Positions 35,975-45,113 of a stretch of DNA of 56,081 nt are shown here, one piece after another (within the stretch, counting starts at the first letter, position 1; each line of letters starts with the position of its first letter). This stretch comes from Bacteroidales bacterium (GTDB lineage Bacteria > Bacteroidota > Bacteroidia > Bacteroidales > F082). Below the pieces are notes generated by a model. That model saw nothing but the letters and a program-made list of their open reading frames with translations, was not told where the DNA came from and searched no databases. The translations under genes and the position numbers were made by a program. The DNA lies in NCBI GenBank assembly GCA_024709145.1, contig JANJXG010000031.1:1-56081 (forward strand), read 5' to 3'.

Positions 35975-38900
35975 ATTTGAGCTCGAACGTCAAAAACTTA
36001 AATTGGTCCAACTTTGGGAGCAATTGCGAGGCATTGATACGTGCACCTTTTGATCGAAGGGTTGTTTTAATCTTCAGCTCGTTGTCGATAAATTGTACCT
36101 GATAATCATGGCGGCCATTGGCATGATCCTTCATCAGTTGAATAAAATCACGCACCTCAGCTTCTTCGATTTGATCGACAGTAATTTTAAACAGAACGGG
36201 TTTCCCGGATTGCTCGAGAACCCGGTCGAGTAGTTGTATCTCGTTCACTTTTAACTCCATTGTTTCTTTGTTTCGAAACGAAGGTTGTACCACAGCATGG
36301 ATAAGCACAAAAGTTCCGGGATCGAGGAGGTGTTTTACTTTGAGGTAGGTCTCGCTGAAGAGGGTGAGCTCCATTGAGGCATTGTGGTCCTCAACCTTGA
36401 AACGGCCATAGGCGTTACCCTGTTGACTTGTAAGGTGTTCGGAAGAGGTAACCTGAGCTGCAAAACTCAGTTTATGACCCTGAAGCTCCTGCATTGAGTT
36501 GAGGATGTGCTGAATACCGGCATTGGTAAAAAAACGGATGGGAATCTTGTAGGTATCCATCGGATGGGCGCTGATATAGAAACCGATGGAGTCGAGTTCT
36601 TCCTGCAGTTCTTTCATTTTAGACCAACGTTCGCAGCTCGGGAATACAGGCTCTGTCACCTCAATTTCCATGCTTTCTCCAAAGAGATTGATTTGACTTG
36701 AATTTTTAGCTTCCTGAGCCTGAGCGGCATAACGCAGAAGTTTTTCCAGAAATGTCTGGTTTTCGTTGTTTTCTTTATAGAAAAACTGTGCCCTGTGGAT
36801 TCCCTCAAATGAATCGAAAGCCCCGGATGTTGCCAACGCTTCAATATTCCGTTTGTTAACACTCCGAAGATTGCTCCTTACAAGGAAATCAAAAACACTT
36901 TTATAAGGACCCGAATTTTTACGTTCTTCCAGAATCGTACCGGCCGCAGACTCTCCCATATTTTTAATCGCACCGAGGCCGAAGCGTATTTCACCCTTTT
37001 CGTTTACCGTAAATTTATATTCCGATTCGTTGACGTCAGGGCCAAGAACATTAACATTCATGCGCTTACATTCTTCCATGAAAAAGGTCACCTGCTTGAT
37101 GTCGCCAATGTTGTTGCTTAGAACAGCGGCCATAAACTCAGCCGGATAATTGGCTTTCAGGTAGGCTGTCTGGAATGCGATGAAAGCGTAACAGGTTGAA
37201 TGGGATTTGTTGAAAGCGTAATTAGCGAATGCGATCCAGTCGTTCCAGATTTTTTTCAATATTTCTTCGGAGTGACTGTTGGATGTGCCACCTGCAATGA
37301 AGTCGGCATGGAGTTTTTGCAGCAGGTTAAGGTCTTTTTTTCCCATTGCCTTGCGCAGTGTATCGGCTTGACCCCGGCTAAAACCAGCCAGTTTTTGCGA
37401 CAAAAGCATTACCTGTTCCTGGTAAACCGTGATGCCATAAGTTTCCTCGAGTATTTCACGCATTACCTCGAGGTCGTAAGTGATGGGTTCCTGCCCGTGC
37501 TTGCGTTTGATGTAGTTGGGAATATAAGCCAGCGGACCAGGCCGGTAAAGGGCATTCATGGCGATGAGGTCGCTGAAGTCGTTGGGTTTGAGGTCACGGA
37601 GGTGTTTTTGCATTCCGGGACTTTCGTATTGGAAAACCCCCACGGTTTCGCCGGCCTGAAAAAGTTCAAATGTCTTTGGGTCATCGAGTGGTATGAGGTC
37701 GGGATCTATCACGGTCTGGTGCCTTTGCCGGATAATTTCGATGGTGTCACGGATAAGCGAAAGGGTTTTAAGTCCCAGGAAATCCACTTTCAGTAAGCCG
37801 GCTGACTCAGCGACAGCGTTGTCGAACTGTGTTGCCCAAAGGTTTGACTCTTTGCTCATGGTAACAGGAACAAGTTCGCGCAGATCGGTCGGTGTGATTA
37901 CAAAACCACAGGCATGGATGCCGGTGTTGCGCACCAGTCCTTCGATGGCAAGGGTGTTTCTTAAAATGGCACCTTCGGTACCTTGTTCCTCGCTTCTTTT
38001 TTTGAGTGCTTCGCCCGCTTCGATCTGTTCGGGCCGGTATTTCCCGGATAATTTTTCGGGTGGAAGGCTGAAGAAATCGCCGAGCTTAACATTTCCGGTT
38101 GAGGAAGCCAGCTTGTTAACCACAGACAGGTCGGTATCCAATGCCCTGCCGATGTCGCGGATAGCCGATTTGGTGCCGAGCGTTCCGTAGGTAATAATCT
38201 GAGCTACTTTATTCTGACCATATTTATTGGTTACATATTCAATAACTTTCGACCGGCCTTCATCATCGAAGTCGATGTCGATATCAGGCATGGAGATACG
38301 TTCCGGATTGAGAAAACGCTCAAACAGCAGGCCATATTTAAGTGGATCAACATTGGTGATTCCAATGGCAAAAGCCACGAGCGAACCGGCAGCTGAACCA
38401 CGACCCGGGCCAACCCAAACGCCCATTTTCCGCGCCGAAGCAATGAGGTCCTGAACAATTAAAAAATAACCCGGATAGCCTGTGTTTCGAATCGTTTCCA
38501 GCTCAAAATCAAGTCGTTCGGAAATTTCCTGTGTTAATTCGCCATAGCGCGTCTTAGCTCCTTCATAAGCCAGATGACGTAAGTAATTGTTTTCGCCCCT
38601 CTTGCCGTGATCAACCTCGTCCTGAGGATCTTTGAAAGCATCCGGGATGCTAAACTCAGGCAGCAGCACATCTCTTTTCAGGCTATAGCTTTCCACCTTG
38701 TCAATGATTTCGCCGATGGTGGCAATGGCCTGCGGGAGGTCGGCAAACAGCTTAACCATCTCCTCTTCACTCTTGAAGTAAAATTCATTGTTGGGAAAAC
38801 CAAAGCGATGCCCGTAACCCCTGCCGATGGGTTCATGCTTTTTAGCATTGTCCTTGATGCAGATCAGCAGATCGTGTGCCTCAGCATCAGCTTGTTCGAG

Positions 38901-40310
38901 GTAATGAACATTGTTGGCTGCAAAATATTTGATCCGGTGTTTATCGGCCATCTTGAGCAGCCATTGGTTCAGGAAATCTTCTTCTTCGAGACCATGGCGG
39001 TTGAGCTCGATGTAGAAATCATCACCAAACTGTTCTTTCCACCAAAGTAAGGCGTCCTCTGCCTGCTGTTCACCCATGTTAAGCAACAACGAAGGCACTT
39101 CGCCAGTCAAGCCGCCGGTGCTTACAATCAAGCCCTCTTTATGCTTTAATATCAGTTCTTTATCAACACGGGCAACATAATAGAATCCTTCGGTAAACGA
39201 TATAGAGCTTAACATCGACAGGTTTTGATAGCCCTTTTTATTCTTTGCAATAAATGGTACAAGAAAGCCATTGTCTTTGACTGATTTATCCGTGTGATTG
39301 CGACAGATATAGATTTCACATCCCAAAACAGCTTTCAGTGGATTGAAGCCGGTAATCTGCCCTGCCGCCAATGCCTTTTCCTGATTATTGTTATGTTCGT
39401 TTACTTTGGCAATAAACTGAAAAGCGGCCATCAGGTTACTGGTATCAGTGAGGCCGATGGCAGGCATTTTTTCTTTTGCTGCTTTTTTTACCAGATCCGG
39501 TACATCAATGGTTGAGTTTAGGATGGTGTAAGTGCTGTGCGTCCTCAGGTGGGCAAAAGGGTGATCGTGTTTTGAAGTGAAGCCGGCGGTCAGGTTTTGC
39601 TGATCTTGTGTATCATCTGAGCCTTCCGTTTGAGTATTCGGCTTGATAGCCAGTCCGATAGCTTTTATCTGTTCAGGATTTGAGGCGCGAAACCGTGCAT
39701 AAAACTGATCATTGAGTGATAATTGATCATTTCCAAAAACTGTTAATCGCAGCAGCTCCAGCAAGCACCGGGCCGTGGCTTCAACGTCGGCAGCGGCGTT
39801 ATGAGCGTCCCCGAATCCTTCGTTGAAAAGATAGCGGTGCAGCTCTTCCAGCGTTGGCAGTTTAAATTTTCCGCCTTTACCGCCCGGCAACTGGCAAAGC
39901 TGAGCCGTAACCTCGGTGCATGTATCCAGTTGGGCTTTTTCAGTAAGGCTGCTGCTGATGTTTTTGCGGAGGTATTCAACCGCCAGGATACTGCGGTCGA
40001 AATCGAGGTTATGTCCGGCTATGTAGGAAACCTTTTGAAGAGATTCGTTGAAATGATGCAAGGCCTCTTCGAGCGGGATGCCATGCTGCAGTGCAAAATC
40101 GGTGGTGATACCATGAACTTTGGCCGCATTGAAAGGAATCGTAAAACCATCGGGCCTGATAATGTGATTGGCCAGTTCAATAAGTTCACCTTCAGGGCCG
40201 TGAACCTGCCATGCCAATTGTACAACCCGTGGCCAGTTGTCGAAATCAGTCAGAGGGGCATTCTTGTCGCGTGGCAGTCCGGTGGTTTCGGTATCGAAGA
40301 TTAAAAACAT
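35973..40310 (-). CDS. dnaE: DNA polymerase III alpha subunit with fused N-terminal proofreading exonuclease
   Basis: This 1445-residue replicative polymerase begins with a DnaQ-type DEDDh 3'-5' exonuclease (about 1-190) with all five catalytic residues: Asp6 and Glu8 (FDTETTG), Asp103 (HNLDFD), His170 and Asp175 (DAHNAAADVEA). After a linker rich in Gln, Thr and Asp (about 220-250) the PHP domain starts (HLRTHSTYT at about 254). It has Arg and Thr where active PHP domains have metal-binding His, as in E. coli DnaE. The palm contains GPGRGSAAGSLVA and PDIDIDFDDEGRS; the fingers, tandem HhH and an OB-fold (RFKVEDHNASMELTLFSE) follow. The exonuclease is normally a separate protein (epsilon), so proofreading is built in here. 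The gene is the last on this minus-strand run. Confidence 0.96.
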   Translation of the reverse strand: MFLIFDTETTGLPRDKNAPLTDFDNWPRVVQLAWQVHGPEGELIELANHIIRPDGFTIPFNAAKVHGITTDFALQHGIPLEEALHHFNESLQKVSYIAGHNLDFDRSILAVEYLRKNISSSLTEKAQLDTCTEVTAQLCQLPGGKGGKFKLPTLEELHRYLFNEGFGDAHNAAADVEATARCLLELLRLTVFGNDQLSLNDQFYARFRASNPEQIKAIGLAIKPNTQTEGSDDTQDQQNLTAGFTSKHDHPFAHLRTHSTYTILNSTIDVPDLVKKAAKEKMPAIGLTDTSNLMAAFQFIAKVNEHNNNQEKALAAGQITGFNPLKAVLGCEIYICRNHTDKSVKDNGFLVPFIAKNKKGYQNLSMLSSISFTEGFYYVARVDKELILKHKEGLIVSTGGLTGEVPSLLLNMGEQQAEDALLWWKEQFGDDFYIELNRHGLEEEDFLNQWLLKMADKHRIKYFAANNVHYLEQADAEAHDLLICIKDNAKKHEPIGRGYGHRFGFPNNEFYFKSEEEMVKLFADLPQAIATIGEIIDKVESYSLKRDVLLPEFSIPDAFKDPQDEVDHGKRGENNYLRHLAYEGAKTRYGELTQEISERLDFELETIRNTGYPGYFLIVQDLIASARKMGVWVGPGRGSAAGSLVAFAIGITNVDPLKYGLLFERFLNPERISMPDIDIDFDDEGRSKVIEYVTNKYGQNKVAQIITYGTLGTKSAIRDIGRALDTDLSVVNKLASSTGNVKLGDFFSLPPEKLSGKYRPEQIEAGEALKKRSEEQGTEGAILRNTLAIEGLVRNTGIHACGFVITPTDLRELVPVTMSKESNLWATQFDNAVAESAGLLKVDFLGLKTLSLIRDTIEIIRQRHQTVIDPDLIPLDDPKTFELFQAGETVGVFQYESPGMQKHLRDLKPNDFSDLIAMNALYRPGPLAYIPNYIKRKHGQEPITYDLEVMREILEETYGITVYQEQVMLLSQKLAGFSRGQADTLRKAMGKKDLNLLQKLHADFIAGGTSNSHSEEILKKIWNDWIAFANYAFNKSHSTCYAFIAFQTAYLKANYPAEFMAAVLSNNIGDIKQVTFFMEECKRMNVNVLGPDVNESEYKFTVNEKGEIRFGLGAIKNMGESAAGTILEERKNSGPYKSVFDFLVRSNLRSVNKRNIEALATSGAFDSFEGIHRAQFFYKENNENQTFLEKLLRYAAQAQEAKNSSQINLFGESMEIEVTEPVFPSCERWSKMKELQEELDSIGFYISAHPMDTYKIPIRFFTNAGIQHILNSMQELQGHKLSFAAQVTSSEHLTSQQGNAYGRFKVEDHNASMELTLFSETYLKVKHLLDPGTFVLIHAVVQPSFRNKETMELKVNEIQLLDRVLEQSGKPVLFKITVDQIEEAEVRDFIQLMKDHANGRHDYQVQFIDNELKIKTTLRSKGARINASQLLPKLDQFKFLTFELK

Positions 40311-40465
40311 GGTAAATAATATTATAGCACTGTAAATGAGTAGCTTGGTATTAAGCTGCTATGATTACAAAGGTATTGAAAAAGACTGAAAAGCGAAGGA
40401 AAGGAACGAATTTATTGATGTCAGGCTGTTCCGGTTTAGGTTCAAAGGTGTGGAATAAATTCAAA

Positions 40466-41125
40466 TCATCTTTTCTCAGCCAGGATTAGCCAATAATCGA
40501 AAATGGCTTCAGATTTCAGTTTATCAGTTTTGAGGATTCGGAATCCTGCCTGTGTTAGCCATTTAACATATTGGTTTAAATCTTGTTGGTGTGGATGAAG
40601 AACGTCGCCTGGTATCCACTGAAAAATTTTTTTCAGCCATTTCCTTTTGTGGGCATCCACACTCAAAACCATGATACCTCCCTGGATTAAACAACAGGCA
40701 AGGTTTTCAATGACTGCAGCAGGGTCATTTACATGATTGATTACATTGACACAATATACCTGATCGAAGCTGCCGGGCTCCACAAATACTTCAAGAGGAA
40801 GGTTGATGAAACGGGTGTGAGGATAATCTCCCGGCTCGAAATGTGGAAGTTGTTTTTGATAGTCGGGCAGAAGTGGGTCGACTGCCGTAACTTGTTGTTG
40901 GGTCAGAACGGTGAAAAGGCCGGCCGGTCCACAACCTGCATCCAGAATTTTCATGCCGGGTCTGAGGGGTGCATAGCTGGAAGTGCGTTGGATAAAATCA
41001 TTCCAATAGGATTTTTTCCATTGATAATAGGTGTCTTTATCCTTGGATTTCAGGTAGTTCTTCCACCAGCGAATTTCCAGATGCTGTGCCAGACGCCATT
41101 TCCAAAGTTTTGGCAGGCTTTTCAT
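40466..41125 (-). CDS. class I SAM-dependent methyltransferase
   Basis: This 219-residue protein has a Rossmann methyltransferase core with motif I at about 60-70 (GMKILDAGCGPAGLFTVL) and later motifs (FDQVYCVNVINHVNDPAAVIENL and GGIMVLSVDAHKRKWLKKIF split across about 125-170). The amino end is basic and Trp-rich (KLWKWRLAQHLEIRWWKNYL). The acceptor is unknown. The gene starts three bases after the stop of the DUF1801 gene and is the last of a group of small genes that follows the M6 metalloprotease on the minus strand. A 155-base gap separates it from dnaE. Confidence 0.85.
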   Translation of the reverse strand: MKSLPKLWKWRLAQHLEIRWWKNYLKSKDKDTYYQWKKSYWNDFIQRTSSYAPLRPGMKILDAGCGPAGLFTVLTQQQVTAVDPLLPDYQKQLPHFEPGDYPHTRFINLPLEVFVEPGSFDQVYCVNVINHVNDPAAVIENLACCLIQGGIMVLSVDAHKRKWLKKIFQWIPGDVLHPHQQDLNQYVKWLTQAGFRILKTDKLKSEAIFDYWLILAEKR

Positions 41126-41128
41126 GAT

Positions 41129-41584
41129 TCAGCGTTTAAAGGCCATTTCGTAGGTTTCAATCCATTGTTGCGGGCTCACTTTAGCCAATAAAGCTGCAAG
41201 GAGTTCGTAAGGGATCTTTTCCGGATTTTTAAACCTGATACAGCTTTTTCCCATATCGGGTTTGTTGGCACTGTGTCGGGGCCATTCATCCAAAAACCAT
41301 GTCATCAAAGTCGGATCGGCATAAAGTCCCATGTGGTAGAGGGCAATGAAATTTTTCTGGGAAGCAAGACTCACAAAGGGCAGTGGCTGGCTTTTATCGC
41401 AATGATATCCAGCAGCATAAAGGCTGTGGGGAACTACAAATGAAGGCATTTTGTAGGAAATCGTCTCTTGAAAACCCGGTGGCATCTGAGTGCGCATGAG
41501 TTCAATCAACTTCGATACGGCATGTTTTCTGTCGGCCGGAATGCGATCGAGATATTCTTCTATGGTGTTCGCCTCGTGATTCAT
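41129..41584 (-). CDS. DUF1801 (YdhG-like) domain protein
   Basis: The 151-residue protein matches the DUF1801 family: TIEEYLDRIPADRKHAVSKL, then MPPGFQETISYKMPSFV, FVSLASQKNFIALYHMGLY and MGKSCIRFKNPEKIPYELLA. Family members are small alpha/beta proteins, some called iron chaperone-like, but no reaction is established. Its ATG overlaps the stop of the upstream YdeI-like gene (ATGA), and the methyltransferase follows after three bases, so the three are tightly coupled. DUF1801 and YdeI-like domains are often encoded side by side in Bacteroidota and Firmicutes; in some genomes they are fused. Confidence 0.88.
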   Translation of the reverse strand: MNHEANTIEEYLDRIPADRKHAVSKLIELMRTQMPPGFQETISYKMPSFVVPHSLYAAGYHCDKSQPLPFVSLASQKNFIALYHMGLYADPTLMTWFLDEWPRHSANKPDMGKSCIRFKNPEKIPYELLAALLAKVSPQQWIETYEMAFKR

Positions 41585-42090
41585 TTCTTATTTTTCTTGT
41601 TATGTGCCTCACTTTTCTCCTCAAGGAAGGCCAGCAATTTTGCCATACGCTTTTCTTTTGTCTCATTTCTTTTTGCCTCAGCAATGAAATTTGTCCACTC
41701 TTTGCGATGTGTGTACGAAAGTTTTTCGAAGACAAGGGCGTGTTCGGGAAAAGACTGAAAGAGCTCTTTCAGGTTTTCAGGAATTTCGATAAGTCTTTCT
41801 GTCTTGTCTTCCCAAAGGCATATATGTATCTGATCTCCAAATGTTTTGTTGAGTTGCTGTCGAATGCTTTTCAGAACAATCAGGATGTGACAACCAGTTC
41901 CCATGTTTGCGAGTGATCCCCTGTAACTGATTTGATTGTCGAAAACTGCTTCAATTTTTATCATTCCTTTTCTGCCAAAGCATTCTTTCACATCGAAAGG
42001 AAAATCAACATACGAAGCGTCTATTTCTCCGGATTGAATCAGGATGGCATCAAAGCAAAAGGTTTTGGTTTGAGAATCGTTTGAGCTCAT
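41581..42090 (-). CDS. DUF1905 / YdeI (OmpD-associated) family protein
   Basis: The ATG at 42090 (MSSNDSQTKTF) is preferred to a start at 42120 that would overlap the M6 protease gene; the product is 169 residues. A DUF1905 beta-barrel domain covers about 10-95 (FDAILIQSGEIDASYVDFPF, then KIEAVFDNQISYRGSLANMG and CHILIVLKSIRQQL). A YdeI/OmpD-associated helical tail follows (FEKLSYTHRKEWTNFIAEAK, then NETKEKRMAKLLAFL). Function is unknown; one member family protects against bacteriocin-like killing, but transfer of that role here is not supported. The gene lies 19 bases downstream of the protease gene and overlaps the DUF1801 start. Confidence 0.87.
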   Translation of the reverse strand: MSSNDSQTKTFCFDAILIQSGEIDASYVDFPFDVKECFGRKGMIKIEAVFDNQISYRGSLANMGTGCHILIVLKSIRQQLNKTFGDQIHICLWEDKTERLIEIPENLKELFQSFPEHALVFEKLSYTHRKEWTNFIAEAKRNETKEKRMAKLLAFLEEKSEAHNKKNKK

Positions 42091-42109
42091 GATGGCATGA
42101 AAAAAAGTG

Positions 42110-44755
42110 TCAGATAACAATCATTTTATGCCTGATCTGCTGTTGCTGACCCTGAAGAATAAGGGTGTAAACACCTGCAGGCCAATTGTTTTCTGTTTCC
42201 AGTTTAATAAACTTCTCCCATTTCTTTTCCAGCATGAGCCGGCCTGAAGCGTCAAGAATAAGAATTGATTGGAATGCGACTTCACCTGTAGTTTGGATGG
42301 TAAAATTGTTTCTGACAGGGTTTGGGCTGACAATCAGACCGGCCGCCAAGGTTTTTTCATCCTGTCCCACATATTGCGAAACCACCACCTGATCGATCAG
42401 CAAGGGATTTCCATAGAAGGAAACTGTTTCAAAGGCGATTCTCACCTTGTCCAGACCAGCCCAAGGGGTGAGGTCGAGTGTATTGCAGGGTGCTCCCCAG
42501 CCTTGTCCGCACCAGTCAGTGGCTGTTTGAGGCCAGAAAGTTTCGGCGGTTGGCTGATGAGTGGCAAAGTTTCCGGATCCATTCTCACCAAAAGCTGCCA
42601 GCCTTTGCCAGGTGGCGCCACAGTCAGCCGAAACGAGTACGATCAGTGAATCCGAAACCTGAGTGAATGCACTGTTTTGAGCATAGGCATGCTCAAAACT
42701 CAGGTAAGCACTGCTGGTTCCGCTGAGGTTGAACGGCATCGAGATGAGCCTGTCGCGTTGGTTGATGTTGTAATACGTGCGGAAATTTATTCCAGCTGCA
42801 TAACTGCCGCCGTTTCCTGTTGCAGGAAGGACGCCCCAGCCTACATTTTCGTCAGGATTCTCAATTTTCCAGCTGCCTGTATTCAGGCTGATACTCTCAA
42901 AATTATCGGTAAAATATCCGGCTCTGCTGCCGACTTGAATGAGGTTTGTTTCGGTAACAGAATTGTTGCCGAAACTGTTGGCCACCGTCAGCGTAACGCT
43001 GTAATTGCCTTCGGCATTGAAAAGCACCACAGGATTTTTCGAGTTTGCAGTCGTGCCTTCGGTGAAGGTAACGGTGTTGGGCGAAAAACTCCATTGCCAG
43101 CTGTTGGGCAGACCTGTGGATGCATCGCTGAAACTAACAGCATCTCCGGCACAAGCCACGAAAACACCCGGCCTTATCTGAGCCTGGACCTGACCGGGAA
43201 AGTCAACCCTGAAACTCATGGTTTCGCCAATGGCGCTGATTTCGGAGATAAAGACACCTCCCGGTCCACCGTTCTGAAGAAAGGCGTTGGGATTGGTGAG
43301 GTCATCAAAGGCGGTGCGGCCATAATTGGCTCCAAAAACAGCCTCGTTGAGGCTTCCGCTGTTGGTGTTTGAGCCATTTGGCCTGAAATGGTAAACCTCA
43401 TCGGGCGGACCTCCTGCATTGCCATTGCCGGCATTGGGATTGATGCGGTAAATCAGCATCCCGCTTTTGGTCAGGGTACCGTCGAAAGTGCCTTCCTTTT
43501 TGCGGTATTCAACGACAAAATACTCTGTTGAGGAGTTTTGGGAAGCTATCCGGTAGGCATTGTTACTGCTTTCCTGCAAAGGATTCAAGGTATAGGTTCC
43601 GCTTTCGGTAATCCAGGGGATATCGTCAATCCAACCACCGTATTTCATTTTCATGAAAGCTCCCATATATTGAGGCGGGTTGTTATTGGAGGCCATCACA
43701 TCCCACTGACCCACGGGTTCGATGGAAGTATCTTCGTATCTGTAAAGATCGGGGGCACTCAGGCTGTGGTACATCTCATGACACAATACCCCCACACCGC
43801 TGCTGTTAAGGCTGGTTTCAAGTTGAAAATTGAAGTCGTAGACACGCTTTCCATTGATGTAAACATTTTGAGTGTATAAACTCCAGCGGTGAGGCCAAAG
43901 TAGTGTAGACCAGGCTGTTGGCCCGCCACGGATGATGAAAACAACATTGTCGACCCGTCCGTCGTTGTTATAATCGAGATCGATGTCTGTTGGAACAGGA
44001 GAATTGAGGTTGACATAGGTTACAGCGTTGGCAAGCAGGGTATGTTCCCGGCTCGTCCGTTGTGAATCGTTTTGGTAGCCGTCGGGGTTGGTAACGGCGT
44101 TGTATGGCATATAGTAACTTCTTGGGAAATTATCCTGATAGGAACGAATGAAAGCATCGGGAGTCGATGGATAAAAAGTTGATGGGAGTTCAAGTTGACC
44201 GTAGGATATCTCCTTGAAATAATTGAACATAGAGTTGGCGTTTGGTACCACGGAATTGAAACGGTTATAGTTTACCATGGTATCGGAGGTAAATTCTTCC
44301 TGATCACTGAACCTTATATACATTACCAGATTATTCAAGGTGCCGGCAGCCCTTTGGTAGCTTCTTCCGGGTTCGGCAAACTGCATCGACTGTTCCATCT
44401 GCTGGCGACGCTCACGCATCATTGCCGGACTGATGTTAATCCCAGGCTTCAGGCCGATGCTGGCAGGGTCAGCCTCTCCAACGCGAAGGGAGGTGGCAAC
44501 CAGCCGGTTATCTTCCAGCCGGGCATAATAATAAAAGCCGTCGGTTTCGCTTTGGATGATCGTATAATTTTGAGCGTCATGAAGCCAGTTATAAAACTCA
44601 TCACCGGTGGCAAAACAATGCAAAACCCTGTTGTCGGGCAAACTTACCTCCACGGGCTCGCGCTGAAGCCATGCCGCCTGAAGCTGAAAGGATATGAGAA
44701 AAAGGACCGCCATAAGGAGCTGTCCCGGAGTGGATAACCGGAAAAATCTGTTCAT
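42110..44755 (-). CDS. T9SS-secreted M6-like metalloprotease with PKD domain
   Basis: The 881-residue product has a signal peptide (about 1-27), an amino-terminal propeptide-like region with VLHCFATGDEFYNWLHD then YYYARLEDNRLVATS, and an M6-type metalloprotease domain (about 140-430). The zinc motif is HEMYH at 326-330 (CHEMYHSLSAPDLYRY), followed by GQWDVMASN, the Met-turn. A PKD domain (about 530-615, SWQWSFSPNTVTF and GNYSVTLTVANSFG), a MAM-like jelly roll with YLSFEHAYAQ, and a type A sorting tail (IVSPNPVRNNFTIQTTG onward) complete it. It should be a secreted or surface-bound endopeptidase. The gene is followed closely by the YdeI/DUF1801/methyltransferase genes. Confidence 0.9.
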   Translation of the reverse strand: MNRFFRLSTPGQLLMAVLFLISFQLQAAWLQREPVEVSLPDNRVLHCFATGDEFYNWLHDAQNYTIIQSETDGFYYYARLEDNRLVATSLRVGEADPASIGLKPGINISPAMMRERRQQMEQSMQFAEPGRSYQRAAGTLNNLVMYIRFSDQEEFTSDTMVNYNRFNSVVPNANSMFNYFKEISYGQLELPSTFYPSTPDAFIRSYQDNFPRSYYMPYNAVTNPDGYQNDSQRTSREHTLLANAVTYVNLNSPVPTDIDLDYNNDGRVDNVVFIIRGGPTAWSTLLWPHRWSLYTQNVYINGKRVYDFNFQLETSLNSSGVGVLCHEMYHSLSAPDLYRYEDTSIEPVGQWDVMASNNNPPQYMGAFMKMKYGGWIDDIPWITESGTYTLNPLQESSNNAYRIASQNSSTEYFVVEYRKKEGTFDGTLTKSGMLIYRINPNAGNGNAGGPPDEVYHFRPNGSNTNSGSLNEAVFGANYGRTAFDDLTNPNAFLQNGGPGGVFISEISAIGETMSFRVDFPGQVQAQIRPGVFVACAGDAVSFSDASTGLPNSWQWSFSPNTVTFTEGTTANSKNPVVLFNAEGNYSVTLTVANSFGNNSVTETNLIQVGSRAGYFTDNFESISLNTGSWKIENPDENVGWGVLPATGNGGSYAAGINFRTYYNINQRDRLISMPFNLSGTSSAYLSFEHAYAQNSAFTQVSDSLIVLVSADCGATWQRLAAFGENGSGNFATHQPTAETFWPQTATDWCGQGWGAPCNTLDLTPWAGLDKVRIAFETVSFYGNPLLIDQVVVSQYVGQDEKTLAAGLIVSPNPVRNNFTIQTTGEVAFQSILILDASGRLMLEKKWEKFIKLETENNWPAGVYTLILQGQQQQIRHKMIVI

Positions 44756-45113
44756 AAATGTTCGTATGTGTGTGTTTATACCAGAAATGCAAAAGTAATC
44801 GTTTCAGTGGATTATCCATCAAAATGTGATTTTTGCAGTTCCCAATAAAAATTATTACTTTTTCACGGGATAAAGTATTGACAAATTGAATTACAAAATT
44901 TTCATTCAGCTGTAATACCAACAAGCAGCATTCGGTTTTGGTAAACAGTTAACTCGCTCAGATTAAACAGCGTAGTGGTGTTGCCTCTTCTTGTTAATTC
45001 CAGCTTACTTTGGTCTCTTTCTAGCAGAAAGTCAATTCAAAAAAATATTCTAATTTTGCCAGCCTGATTCTATCGGGATTACAGAAATAATTACTGCAAA
45101 TAAATCAAAAAAA
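44756..45113. promoter_or_regulatory. divergent promoter region of M6 protease and YCF48-like genes
   Basis: The 358-base gene-free stretch holds two -7 candidates: CAAAAGTA at 44790-44797 (TACTTTTG on the minus strand), 35 bases from the protease ATG with TTTTG 22 bp upstream of it, and TAATTTTG at 45051-45058 on the plus strand, 56 bases from the YCF48-like ATG. I see no small gene or structured RNA between them. Confidence 0.45.
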
